Below, piece by piece: positions 13,080-24,994 of a stretch of DNA of 64,000 nucleotides (positions are counted from its first letter, which is position 1; the number at the start of each line of letters is the position of its first letter). The translations under genes and the position numbers were made by a program. The notes beneath the pieces are model-generated. The model worked only from the letters and a program-made list of their open reading frames with translations, ran no database searches and was not told the DNA's origin. Source of the DNA: Erythrophleum ivorense (taxonomy: Eukaryota; Streptophyta; Magnoliopsida; Fabales; Fabaceae); contig JAIUCV010000004.1 of assembly GCA_026724425.1 (NCBI GenBank), positions 196,001-260,000 on the forward strand, read 5' to 3'.

Positions 13080-14055
13080 TAAATTCAAAGACACAGAGAG
13101 CGAGACATACAGACAAACAGCTCCAAAGGACACACCATAAATTTAATTTCTTTTTTCCTCAGGTTTCCTTCTGAATTAACAGAGGGAAGGGAGGGAACAA
13201 ATCCACAATTTATTTCTGGGTCTGGGTCGGGTCAGTGTCAGGATCTCTGGTCTGCTCCTCCCTCTGCCCTTCCTTGGTGGTATTCTCTGAATCTTATTAC
13301 CTTCCACTCAACAATTAATCACTTAGGTAATATCATTGCTCATCCACTCTCTGGTTTTGCTTTTATTTATTTATTTATTTTTGTTCCTTCTATCTTACTT
13401 CATTTGTTTGTTCATTACAATATTAGGAATTTTCTCTCGTTCTTTCCTTATGTCATCTTCTTCCTTACATGGATGATGATCTTGAACAAATGTTGTTCAT
13501 AAACATTTTGCGACTTGTATTTGTTCCGTCTACTCCTTTCATCGGATATCAGTTTTTGGTTTTCCTTTTGTAACAGGAAAAAAAAAACGATGCCCTCGGT
13601 TTGGTATGAATAGATCTTAAATTTTAGCCGACACTGAAATTACTCTTTTTTTTCTCTTGAGAAATTTGATACTTTAGCAAATGCTTCATCTTTCTGCAAA
13701 CTGCATAATTTGGGGCCACAGATTTTGAAATTTATGGCTGAAACCGTCAATCATAGAATCTATTATATTTTGTTCTTAAGATTTTTAGTTAGCGCTTTAT
13801 TAATGTTGTCTTTGGTTTCCTCCGCTACAGATTAAACAAAGTTCATCTCTGATTACTAACTCACGCACATGTACAGATTTTAGTTCGTTCCTTTTTTTAA
13901 AAAAGAAAAATGGTTGGAAGTGCTGGGGGGGAGTGGCAAGGGAATTAGAATGTCATTTTATGTTTGTTTATGTTAGCCTTCTCCATTGTTGCATCATTTA
14001 TAAAACTGTCAGAAATACGGTCTTGCAGTTTAGGTGGTCCTAAATTGAGGTCTGC
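13080..14055 (+). other. WRKY2: WRKY2-like 5' leader with a leader intron
   Basis: A likely non-coding first exon ends at 13326 (CTTAG|GTAATA) and an acceptor lies at 14028 (TCTTGCAG), giving a leader intron of about 702 bp; the remaining leader runs 14029-14055 to the start codon. The splice sites are inferred from consensus only, and the transcription start is unknown. Confidence 0.5.
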
Positions 14056-17000
14056 ATGGCTGGGATTGATGATAATGTTCCCCTGACTAGCGACTGGGGT
14101 CCTCCTAGTCCGAGTCCAAGAACCTTTTTCTCTAAAATGCTAGGTGAAGATAATCTCACAAGACCAATCTCACAGCCTCCTGGGAGTGCTAGAACTGAGG
14201 AGCCCTTTCTGGAAACTCAAGAGCTCATTATGACCGGAAATTTCGACATAAGAGATACAGCACAAGATGATGCTTCTGGTGGCCAATTACCTGACACAAC
14301 TTCTTTGTCTGAGCATAAGTCTAGCTCACGGCGAGGCCTTGTTGAAAGGATGGCTGCTAGAGCTGGATTTAATGCCCCAAGGTTGAATACAGAAAGCATT
14401 AGATCAGCTGGCCCTACACTTGATTCCGACACTCGATCTCCTTACTTCACCATACCACCTGGCCTCAGTCCAACTACACTTTTAGATTCTCCAGTGTTCC
14501 TTTCAAATTCACTGGTGAGCTCTAAATCTAGAATATCACGTGCAAGATTTTGTGTTGTGGTTTGTTCATTTGTTCTGAGTTTGGTATTTACAGTGGGATA
14601 CTGTACTTGTAAGGTGGATTAGAAAATGTCCCATTCAAATTGAGTTCTGACAAAAATTAATCCAATGTTGCTTTTCCTGGATGCTGTTAATTGCAGAGGA
14701 ACTATTTTTATAGTTTGATGGGAGCTGCTTGATGTAAAATTCTAATGGATTATCAGGCCCCCTTCCCTTCTGGCGCATAAAAATAGTTTCTGAACGATGG
14801 AAGGGATATAGGATAGATCCTAATGCCTATCATGCCGCTACAAATCAGAAATCTCCATTATCCCTCGCCGTATAAATGTCTGATAGGATAGATCACTCTG
14901 GGTGGTTGAATATTTGACACATATATGTATTACCGATGTAGTTTTTTGTTGACTCGGAGGCTTTTGCCCAATTTAAATATGGGTCTTAATGGGCAATCTT
15001 GAGTTTTCCTCTGACTTGAATTTTGACTGATTACAGTTCATTAACTTTCTTGCTTGTCTTTTTCTGTTCTTTTCTTCCAAACTCCTCAGTGCTGAAATTT
15101 CATTAGAGATATGGTGTTTTTTTAAGATGTGTGATATGAGTAGCTCTTTTATGGTATCATAGCTTAGCACAGTTACTTCTAGAGAGCAATTTATTATGTT
15201 TATCTTGCTACTATTCACATTGTATGACCAAAATTATAAACAGGAAAAATGTATGCTTTTGTGCATGCCTTACACTTCTATACACGGCGTCCAATGAAAC
15301 ATGTCGGAGTCCTCAGCCAGCATGGCTATACATTTTTCTTGTTTCCTTTTACTTTCAGCCAGAGATACCAGCAATCGTCAATTTAGTATTTTTGGAATCT
15401 GAAATCTGGTTCTATTGAAGTTGTTTTGCCCCCTACTGAATTATGAGACGGATCTAATTGCAGGCACAACCATCTCCAACAACTGGAAAGTTTCCATTTA
15501 TCTCAAATGGCAACTTCCGGTGCTCGGAACCAAACTCTGGTGGTCCTGAGAAAACTAAAGATAACAACTTCGATGACACCTATACATCATCGTTTGCTTT
15601 CAAGACTACAACAGATTTGGGCTCTTTCTATCATGGTGCTGCTAGAAAAGTAATCATAGTCTGAAAATCCTATTCACTATTTCTAAACAAGTCTATATAC
15701 CTTCTGATGCATTAGTGGAAAACTATATCAAGGCAATGACTCAGTTCCATATCTTCTTTTCAGTGACTTATATCTGCCTTGTGTTCGCAGATGGATCCAA
15801 CCACACTGCCTGAACAATATCTTACTGGCATTGAGGTCTCAGCTCCATCAAAGAATTCTTTTCAATCTCAGCATGTCGATGCAGTCAAAGGTCAAACTGA
15901 GAATAAAGGCGGCCTTCATCTTCAGGAAGACTTTATTGACTCACCCACTCAAAATGATAATAGTGCAGCACTTGAGGAGCGAGCAGATGAAGGAGATCAA
16001 AGAGGAAATGGAGACTCCCTGGCTGCTGGCGGTGGGGGCACACCATCTGAAGACGGATATAACTGGAGAAAATACGGACAAAAACAAGTCAAAGGTAGTG
16101 AGTATCCGCGAAGTTACTACAAATGTACACATCCAAACTGTCAGGTTAAGAAGAAAGTGGAACGATCTCATGAGGGCCACATAACGGAAATCATCTACAA
16201 GGGGAATCACAACCATTCAAAACCTCCTCCAAATCGCAGATCAGCAATAGGGTCTGTTAACCCTCTTGGTGACATGCAAGTAGATATGTCTGAAAATGTT
16301 GAACCACAGGGTGGGAATGACGGTGAACTGGGCTGGGCGAGCACACAAAAGGGAAATACAGCTAGAGCTGCTGATTGGAAGCATGAGAACCTTGAAGTGA
16401 CCTCATCTGCAGCATCTTTAGGCCCTGAATTCTGCAACCAGTCCAGCAATTTGCAGAGTCAGAATGGTACTCATTTTGAATCAGGAGATGCAGTGGATGC
16501 CTCATCTACTTTCTCTAATGATGAGGACGAGGACGATAGGGGCACTCATGGCAGTGTATCGTTAGGTTATGATGAAGGAGATGAATCGGAGTCTAAAAGA
16601 AGGTATGTATTTTTTTTAATTTTTTAGAAAATAATATCTGTGTCAGATACTAAAATCAACGAAATATTTTCTCAGAAAACTGGAATCTTATGCAAATACA
16701 ACAGAGTTGAGTGGAGCGACTAGAGCTATTCGTGAGCCTAGAGTTGTAGTCCAGACTACCAGCGAAGTAGATATCCTTGATGATGGATATCGTTGGCGTA
16801 AGTATGGACAAAAAGTTGTAAAAGGAAATCCCAATCCAAGGTGGGCGATCTCTTAGTAGCTGTTATTTTGTCATCTTTTTTCTTTTTCTTTTTTGTTGGG
16901 GTGGCAATCTGTGTACACATAGGCATAGCCACCAGTGTGTGTGTTTATATGTGTGTGTGTGTGTTGCAAAGCTGAGAATAGGGATGGGTTTTGGTGCAGG

Positions 17001-17603
17001 AGTTACTACAAGTGCACCAATGCAGGCTGCACCGTAAGGAAGCATGTCGAGAGAGCATCACATGACCTAAAATCCGTGATCACCACATATGAGGGAAAGC
17101 ACAATCATGATGTTCCTGCAGCTCGCAATAGCAATCAAGTCAATGCTGCCGCCTCTAGCAATGTTCCTGCCCAAGCTTCCGCTGTGATTCATACTCATGG
17201 TCACAGAGCCGAAGCATCACAAGTTCACAACAGCATTGGAAGGCTAGAGAGGCCTGCTCTGGGCCTGGGCTCATTCAACCTACCTGGGGCTGGGGCTGGG
17301 GCTGGCCCTGGGAGGCAGCAGCTAGGGCCTCCCCACGCATTCTCCTTTGGAGTTGGAATGAATCAACCAGGCTTCCCCAATCTAGCTGCCATGGCAGCAT
17401 TGGGCCCTACCCATGCAAAGCTTCCCGTCATGCCTGTTCATCCATTCTTGCCACATCAACGTCTACAAAATGAAATGGGCTTCATGTTGCCCAAAGGAGA
17501 ACCCAATTTGGAGCCTATTCCAGACCGCGGGCTTAACGTGCCCGCTGGTTCATCGGTATATCAAGAAATTATGAGTCGTATGCCACTTGGACCTCATATG
17601 TAA
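14056..17603 (+). CDS. WRKY2: Group I WRKY transcription factor, WRKY2/WRKY34 type
   Basis: Five coding exons: 14056-14514, 15464-15649, 15791-16602, 16676-16840 and 17000-17603, joining in frame to 741 aa. It is a nuclear factor that binds W-box DNA. The first WRKY domain has WRKYGQK at residues 307-313 with a C-X4-C-X22-H-X-H zinc site; the second has WRKYGQK at 526-532 with C-X4-C-X23-H-X-H, as in group I. The last intron splits the Arg codon of the PR motif in the second domain (AG|G), the classic conserved position. The N-terminus (MAGIDDN..., [20 protein letters not shown]) and the SP sites (PPSPSP, RSPYF, GLSPTT, LDSPVF, QPSPTT) match the WRKY2/34 subgroup, whose SP cluster is a MAP-kinase target in Arabidopsis. 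The acidic [19 protein letters not shown] stretch before domain 2 is also typical. In Arabidopsis, WRKY2/34 act in zygote polarity and pollen development; the same role here is inference. The last exon contains a tandem GGGGCT codon repeat (about 17284-17308) coding Gly-Ala repeats. Confidence 0.95.
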
Positions 17604-19019
17604 AATTTTTCCCTTATTCTTTAAATAGAAAAAACTAATATATATATTTATATATGCAAGTGCTCACGTTGCGTGTTTTATTAGTTTGTCATTTTACTAA
17701 ATCTATTGTCATAGATGTATAGTTTATTCTATCATTTCAACTCATTCAAGAATAGACAAGGTGGCAGCTCAAGACTTCATGACTAAAGGATAGGTTAGCT
17801 ATGTAAAAATAATTCTCATAACACGACGAGAATATTTCGTACCAACAATTGTTACCCTTAAGAATGAAAATCATTCTTTCATTCTCGTGGTTAAATCTAG
17901 TTAACTGATATAAATATCTTAATAACAACATCGTAGGAGGGTTTGTCAAGTCGCGTAAAGAGTTACCAAAGCGTCTACGAGTTAATCCTTCATGAGGAAA
18001 CAGAATATAGTGAGTTTATATTTATTAACAAGAAGTTAAAAAAAAAATTCAAACAAGCAATACACAAGCTTGCGAACACGAGACTTCCCCAAAGGACTTT
18101 TAGCTACTTATTGCTCCAAAACCCCCTAAACTTAAACAAGCAATAACCACAACAATCTTTTTTCACTAGGTAGAAGCGGCAATTAATAACAAAAAAAAAA
18201 CTATCTAAATCATTAGAGATGACAAAATCATTGGACAAACTCATTACTCATTAGAGATGACAATAAAGACAACTCTAAATCTGTAAAATCATTTAAACTA
18301 GTTCCATTACATATTACGGTCCAAACAAAAGCCTTCATTTTGGAGGCAACCTAGATTCTCCCCAGTGATTTAGACAAGGAAACATTCTAAGCAATTTGAT
18401 TTTAAATTAAAAAATTGAAGAGGGAATTCTACGTCTGACACCAAATTCTTTTGTAGGGCAAAGTAGAAACAAGAAAAGGGCCAGCGATTAACATGAGCAA
18501 GGTCATCGATAAATCTTTCATTAAAATTTCCATATAAATGAAAGATTCAAGAAAGCGGAAGCCCGGTACTTTTATAGTTCGGAAATCCGAAATGGTAGAG
18601 AGATAATTGCTAAGTACCAATTTAACTTAAAATTTTAAGTTGTTATATAAAAGCCCATCAATAATTTTAGAGTAAAACTGTATTTTTATCCCTGATAGAT
18701 AAATGCATTTTCAATTTAGTCCTCCACTAATATTTTCCTTCAATTTAATCTGTATTCATTAAAGTATTTTCGATGTTATCTAATCTCCAGACATAAATTG
18801 ACATAAAACCTAACAAAATGCTACCCTAATTTTAATTAAAATAATAAGAGGAAGCAAGAATTGAATTTCCAACCACTTAAGCACAAAAGCTCTGATATAA
18901 TCTAACTTGAAAGCTTAAGTGATTGAGTAAAAACTTATAAATAATTTTATTATAATTTTTAACAATAACAAACAGTAGGGATGAGAAAGAAGTTTAGAAA
19001 ATAAAGAATCACCAATTTA
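17604..19019. other. Intergenic DNA downstream of the WRKY gene
   Basis: AT-rich DNA without a supported gene. The part 18670-18830 reads like common plant repeat sequence, but no second copy is present in the window to define it. Confidence 0.55.
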
Positions 19020-19830
19020 ATGGTGCATCCAAAATTGTAATCAAGTACCATTACCTAATTGATAAGTAAACAGAGATACAAAAAGAAGCATATACATGGG
19101 AAATTACTTCCAAAGGCTTCCACGAGTAGATCCAATCACAGAGTTAGCATCCTAACCATTTTGAAGATGAAGAAAACCATATTTTCTCTTAATCACCCTA
19201 TGCCACAAAATGTCAAACTCAAAGCCACTTTGCCACTGGAGAAATGTTTTTAGAAACCATATTATCAAGAACCAAACCCCCATCCTCCTTAGAGTTACAG
19301 CAGACCTTGCAACAAACCAAATTATCCTTTTTCTATCCCGACCCCTAGACCAAAAGAAAACCCACATAAACCTCTCCATGGGACCATCCTATTAGCTCCT
19401 AAGAATACTAGATAAGGAGATTTGAACTAAGGTGACCTGCCCACCAAGAGAAAAATAAATCCCTTCTCAACTGTCAAGTCTTTTGGCAATCTTTTTCCAC
19501 TAAAGGACCTCAGAGATGAAGCTAGTGAGTTACCCCCTAAAGGAACACAAGGCAATCGTAAAACCGCACAACCAACCATCTCATCTAATTTTCTCAATTC
19601 TATCATGAACATTTATCCCAGTCAACCAACAGTTAAGAGAGGTTAATACAGAGGCTAAACACAACTTCCAAGACTTACAACAAAGAACAAGGGTGAATAG
19701 GAATGGAAAAAGAGGATCTCCTGGCCTCCAAGCTGCCCTCTAAACCATGACTTAGGTTCACCATTGATGACAGTATAGAAACGAACACAAAGGTTTACTA
19801 CTTGATAAATGCAGGATTTGGCTCAGATAA
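19020..19830 (-). pseudogene. L1-type LINE reverse transcriptase remnant
   Basis: Translation of the minus strand in shifting frames gives the C-terminal part of a plant L1 reverse transcriptase in the correct order from 19830 down to about 19030: a V-I-N-G-E-P-K-S-W-F-R-G-like stretch, a CVPLGGN segment (the PLGG motif), an FSLGGQVTL-like segment, then DGPMERFMWVFFWSRGRDRK and a G-V-W-F..LWHRVI stretch. Stops and frameshifts show that it is dead. The element body upstream (endonuclease) is not recognised and no poly(A) tail or target duplication was found. It lies between the WRKY gene and the 3' end of the gene at 20363-24994. Confidence 0.75.
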
Positions 19831-20362
19831 TTCACAATGGTTCAATTAAGTAGGATTTACAAGGAACAAGCTAGAGTTGCAGACTGGCTATCCAACAGAG
19901 CTATGTAAAATAACCATTTTCATCTGCTGTTTTGTGATTGTCAGTTATTGCACAACTTAGTAGTATCTGGCTTGCTAGTAGGACTCTCCTACTATGAGTA
20001 AGTAGCTGTAGTTGTAGGATGAATCTGTACAAATGGCATGAGCCCCGGCATTTTCTCATTGCAATGAATTTCCCTTTCTAGAGAGAGAGAGAGATAATCC
20101 ATTTCAATATTAAATCATAAAGTACAGAACAATAGACCCACTCTTGTTAACATTTAAAATCTAGGCGATGGAAAGTAGGAAAAATTCAGCATATGTAATT
20201 CCAAACAGGAGATCATTTATAACATCCTTTATAAGAAAAATTAAAACGACCCAAAAAAAAAATCAAAGCAGCATTTCACTTCTGCATAGAGCCAGTGACT
20301 TCAACATAGGACCTTGATGAGTACATACCAACAATGTCTCCCCAGAGAAATCGAGGAACAGA

Positions 20363-23300
20363 TCAGAAGTGTTTCTCATACTCCTGTGACGGTGGCTGCT
20401 CCCAGGTCTTATAGAAGCCTATAAAAGAGAAACTAGGTACTTAGGAAGAAGCATATGAAACGCATTTCTGGAAAAAAAAAAATCTCTGCACAGCAACATT
20501 TTATGACATTATTCTATAATTGCTATGTTAGACTCATTCAGTCATGCATCATATAAAGGTTTACAAAAACCAGTTATCCTAATTTCAGTTCAGAGCTCTG
20601 AATATGTTAGAAGTAACAACTCAAGGTTCATGCGTCCAGGCACATGTGCATCCAACTATGTTTTATGCACCCATACACCCCCACCTTCCTCACAAAGAAA
20701 TTTCAGCAGAGATGTTTATCTGAATCACTACTTAATTTAACATACATTAGTTGATACCATAGTTCCATAAATTCTCTGCACAGTAATATTTTAGATCATT
20801 GTTCCATAAATACTCGAGTAAGATTAATATGTCATACAAAGGTTGCCAACAATTATTCATCAAATTCTCAGCTCTGATTTCAAATACTATAAGAAGTAAC
20901 AACCCAAGATGCATGAGTCTAGGCTCATGTCCATCCAGCTATGGTTTTTATGCACCGACACAACCCAACTCTCACAAAGAAACTAGAGCAGACAGGTTTA
21001 TCTGATGCACTTCTCAAACCAACAAAGTCTTAACATCCTTCACATTATTGGGGGGGGCATGAAAGATGAAATAGTCTTTGACATGGTATCACACTCTCAA
21101 AGCCTCTATAACCAAATTGTCAAGAATTCAATCTGTCATTCCACTTTCCTCTTATATAGAATTAAGTTTCAGCAAAAGGTATGGGATGAGCACCCAAGCG
21201 AGATGAAGAACCCTCCTCCAAAAGTTAGCTGTTGAAGTGGGACAAACATCCTACTAAAGTACTCTATCGAGCAGCTCATATTATTTGATGTGAGACTTTG
21301 GCATCCCATACTTTCTTGGTCTCTACAAATTGGCTGCCCTTGGAATGTCAACATCTTAATGGCTATACTTTGTGGCACTCACTCAGCTTTTCACTGATCA
21401 AAATCCTTAGCAAGTAGCCTTTTCCTGAGCCACCAACCACCAGCTCCCATACTAATTAATGGGCACTCAAGCGAGGTGAAAAACCCTCCCCTAAAAGCTA
21501 GGTGATGAGATAGAGAACCATCTTATTTAAATATCCTATTGAATAACCCATACTACTCAATGTAAGACTTTGATATCCTATACTACCTTGGTTTTCATCA
21601 GTATTTTAAAGGAGTAAGAAACAAGGTGTATGAGGCATAAGAAGCAAAGGGCAATACCAAGATGAAGTGCAAAATTTTAGTATTTTAAGACACCTGTCAG
21701 CTTGTATAGTTGCATAGGTTACTTGATTAGTTACGTTTTGGAAGTGCCTTGTGTATACAACACAGTTATGGTGTAACAATCAAGCTACAATTAATATTAG
21801 CTCAAACTAGTGTTTCATGAGCAAACAAAACATATAAAAAACGACTGCAAGTTTGTTCTTGGATACTCTGACAGAAGCTTATCTATACTGCTCATGTGAA
21901 GACTAGAGAACAGTTAGCAAACATCTTCCATACAGCTCTTAGTTGAAATAGGTTGATTATATTTGTAGCAAGTTGAGCATGATTAGCATTTATGCCCTAG
22001 CTCGTGTTAGTAGTAAGGGCACTTTAATACCTAAAGGGTAATTAGTACATGTATTTCTCTATAAACCCCATATATACGCATATAAGAACACACAACTAAC
22101 CTAATGTGAGTTATGGCTTCTCCAAATATTTCTCCTCCTCTTTTACCTCTTTCATATGGCATATCCAAAATCAACTTACACAAATCACAAATGCTCAATG
22201 AAAAGAAAACAAACCATTAGGTATTTCTCCCAGCGTCATATATATTGAATCATCCTCACCAAGTGTCCCCTGAAACAATAAGTTGAATGTCTAAATAAGT
22301 TAATCATCAATTAAGGTCCTGTTTGGTATCACTATAAAAAATAAAAAGGAAATAGAAGATGTTATGTAATGTCTATTCTATTCTTATAATCATTATTCAA
22401 TAATATTTATTCTTTTTTATTACTTTTTTAAAGTAGAGGCACGAGAGTCATTTCATATCCGCAAAATTACTTTTTTTCCTTTCCATTTCTTTTTCTATTA
22501 TTAACTTTCTATATATCAAATGGGCTTATAGTTTCACAGTTATTTGCAAAGGTCTGGCCAAACCAAAAAGGCAGCTGAAAAAGTTGACAGGCCATTTCAT
22601 GGAAGATTAAAAATACATGCAGTAACCATCAAGTTTTCATGAATATATATCAGGGCATAAATTAAATTCATGACTTTCAAGCTTGGAATCATACCGTTCC
22701 ATTATGAAGGCCCATTTCATTGTGCACAGAATTCATGTCCCCTGGTACTGAAGAGCAGTTTGGGAAATCAGACCCAAGCAACTCTGATATCATTAGCCCA
22801 TAACCATCCTGAACATCATGCATATCAGCAGCATTTTGAGCATGGTTAGAAAAGCCCTCAAGGCGTGGAAACATAGCTTCTGTCCTGTGTATTTAAATGA
22901 CATTAGACCAGTAAGTAACAAACAAGGTAAATGAGGGAATAAAGAATCTAAACTATCTGCTGCAGTTGACAATCTGATACTTTAACTAGAAAAAAGGGTT
23001 TATAGCTCAACTAGGTCAATTAGATCCTAGTAAACACTACTATTAAGATTCAGTGGAAAAACATATAACAAACTGATGCAAAATGTATTCCAAAACATAC
23101 ACACAAGAAGAACATACTTTCTTTCTGTATTGTCAGAGGGCCTTCCTTCTTGTGCAGAATCACTATCTAGATCAATTACTTCAATCTCTTTGCCACCTGT
23201 TGCACAAGTACTGAATCCACCAGATACACTGGCATGACCTATGGACAGATCAATATCAACCGGTTCTGTCCCTTTCTTCATTTCAGAAACAGAGGGATAG

Positions 23301-24994
23301 ATAACAATTGAATCGTCATCATGATTTTCATGTACCTCAGATGCTTCTATGAGATTAAGATCACAAGTTCTAAATGAACTTGGCAACGATTTTTTCTCCT
23401 CTGAACCCAGAAGAAATGGTTTATTTCCACCTTGCATGAACTGAGGATTATTTAGTAGGCTCCCCTGATCTGAATTTAAAGTCACTTTGTCAACAGGCAA
23501 AATTTCATCTTCCCGCGAGTTCTCCTCCTTTCCAATTGCCTTGTTATGCAGGAAGTAATCTTCGGTCCTCGAGGGAAGCCACTCTTTTAGTTTTTTGGTT
23601 TCCTCCCTCCCATCGTCAGCATCTGCTGCACGCTTTTCACCTCTTTCCTCAACCATGGATCTGCAACTTCCATACTCTGGCAGTCTGGGACTGGACTCTT
23701 GGTTGCTACCATGCATGTAAGCTCTATCTTGACAAGATTGAGATCTCACAGATGTAACCTGCTCAGCATTACAAGCAGCATCTAAATCTTTGACATTATC
23801 AGCAGCATGGACAGATTGCACCTTGGTAACTTCTGAGTCGAGATGTTTTAAATCATAAGTTTTGTCAGATAGCAAATCAACCGATGAGGAACCATTAACA
23901 GACTCTTCAGCTAAGATTTCAGGTCCTTGAAGACACCCTGTATCACGAGTGTTTTCGTTTCCATTGTTCCTGAGTGGATCAAACTTCAAACCCCTGTATG
24001 TCAGTGAAGAGCGTGTCCTGGTAGGCACCTTGACAGTTTTGCATAGTGTCAGTAAATCAGTGCAAACCCTGCTAGAGGTAGTACTCTCCTGAACACTAAA
24101 AGGGAGAGAGAAATTCTTTGAGATACTTGGTTTCTCTATATCATCATCGCAAGTGATATCCATCACCTCCTTACCTCCTGCACTGATATTGTCCAAGTTA
24201 TTGGTACCCTTGATCAGTTCCAAATCTGTACTGTATGTATTATTTGCTGCGGCAGAAGAACTTGCTTTCAAGTCTATTTCACTTGAAACGGGATCCTTGT
24301 CTGTTTCAGTATCTAAATCACCCCCATCCTCACATTTTGGCACAAATCCAATTGAGTTAGGCATAAGCAAACCATTATCAATACCACCAGCTTGCTGCTG
24401 CTCGTCCTCATCGTGGTGTTTGGTAACAGTATCATCATTATCCTTGATTTCAGGGGACGCTCTAAGTCTATCAGACCAGGAGCCACTCCTTTTGAAATCA
24501 CGACCCCAATCGAAGCCATTGGTTCGGAAACTCGCCCCTCTTCTCCTCCCTTTTTCTTTGAAGTCATCAAGACCAAACTTTCTCCGACCAGATGCCGTGT
24601 CAGGAACGGAGTTTCCTAAACGGGCAAGAACCGATGTACGGCCCTCTAATGGTATTTGCGATGTATCTCCGTCTTGTGCCCTAAATTCACTAGAGTGCTT
24701 CTTGAAACTAGCATTATGCCATTTAATAGGAAGCGTACTGGCTGGAAGCAAACCCTGAGAAACCAAATACTCGGCAGCAAGACGACCAGCTTCCATGAAA
24801 ACGTCGCCCTTGCGAAAGGGTGGGTGTGGTGGATGAGCGAAAGATTTGGGGTTGCCATGACCTCTGCCAAAACCACCATCACGATTGGCATAAAAGCCAG
24901 GGCCTCCTCTGATTGAACCCTCAGGTAGATTCACACCCATCCCCATGGAACCTGACCTATAACCATTTCCAGGGCTACGTTGGCGGGCGTGCAT
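20363..24994 (-). CDS. Plant-specific protein of unknown function, At4g26450/HAPLESS8-like
   Basis: Four coding exons on the minus strand: 24994-23118, 22884-22695, 22269-22215 and 20418-20363, joining in frame to 725 aa. The start MHARQRSPGNGYRSGSMGMG and the block GDVFMEAGRLAAEYLVSQGL (about residues 62-81) match, from memory, a plant family that includes the uncharacterised Arabidopsis protein At4g26450 and, I believe, HAPLESS8 (a gametophyte gene). The rest is mostly polar and probably disordered. It includes RGRR-type basic stretches, a short conserved block EERGEKRAADADDG, FRTCDLNLIEASEVHE, an IEVIDLDSDSA motif (resembling a SUMO-interacting motif) and a C-terminal DDSIYMTLGEIPNGFYKTWE block. 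No catalytic or membrane segment is seen. The last two exons were placed by splice sites and frame, and the conserved-looking ending supports them. Intron 3 (20419-22214, about 1.8 kb) is filled with repeats. Function unknown; nuclear location is only a guess. Confidence 0.85.
20484..21010 (-). repeat. Two-copy tandem duplication in intron 3
   Basis: Two diverged copies with a period of about 290 bp, starting at the CTCTGCACAG motifs at 20484 and 20774. Shared landmarks include AGAAGTAACAAC(T/C)CAAG, the GTCCAGGCACATG/GTCTAGGCTCATG pair and a CTCACAAAGAAA block. No coding potential. It lies next to the last coding exon. Confidence 0.75.
21185..21600. repeat. Second two-copy repeat in intron 3
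   Basis: Segments at about 21185-21335 and 21460-21600 are related: CACCCAAGCGAGATGAAGAA versus CACTCAAGCGAGGTGAAAAA, and both end in a TGTGAGACTTTGGCATCC-like block. The period is about 270 bp. The reverse complement resembles short repeats common near plant LTR elements; the family is not identified. Confidence 0.6.
21885..22130 (+). mobile_element. Copia 3' end and LTR fragment in intron 3
   Basis: The plus strand encodes HVKTREQLANIFHTAL at 21893-21940, the conserved end of Copia polyproteins (VxTxxQLADIFTKAL). It is followed by an LTR-like start TGTTAGTAGTAAGGGCACTT at about 22003 and CTATAAACCCC at about 22060. It is opposite in orientation to the host gene. Only this terminal fragment is recognisable. 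Confidence 0.6.
22313..22530. mobile_element. MITE-like insertion in intron 2
   Basis: The left end AGGTCCTGTTTGGTATCA and the reverse complement of the right end (AGCCCATTTGATATAT) form imperfect inverted repeats of the kind seen in small hAT-type MITEs. The interior is AT-rich and non-coding. The flanking duplication is unclear. Confidence 0.45.

Noticed and set aside
24153..24758. 201-codon plus-strand frame
   Set aside because: Antisense shadow of the long exon of the At4g26450-like gene, produced by its codon composition.
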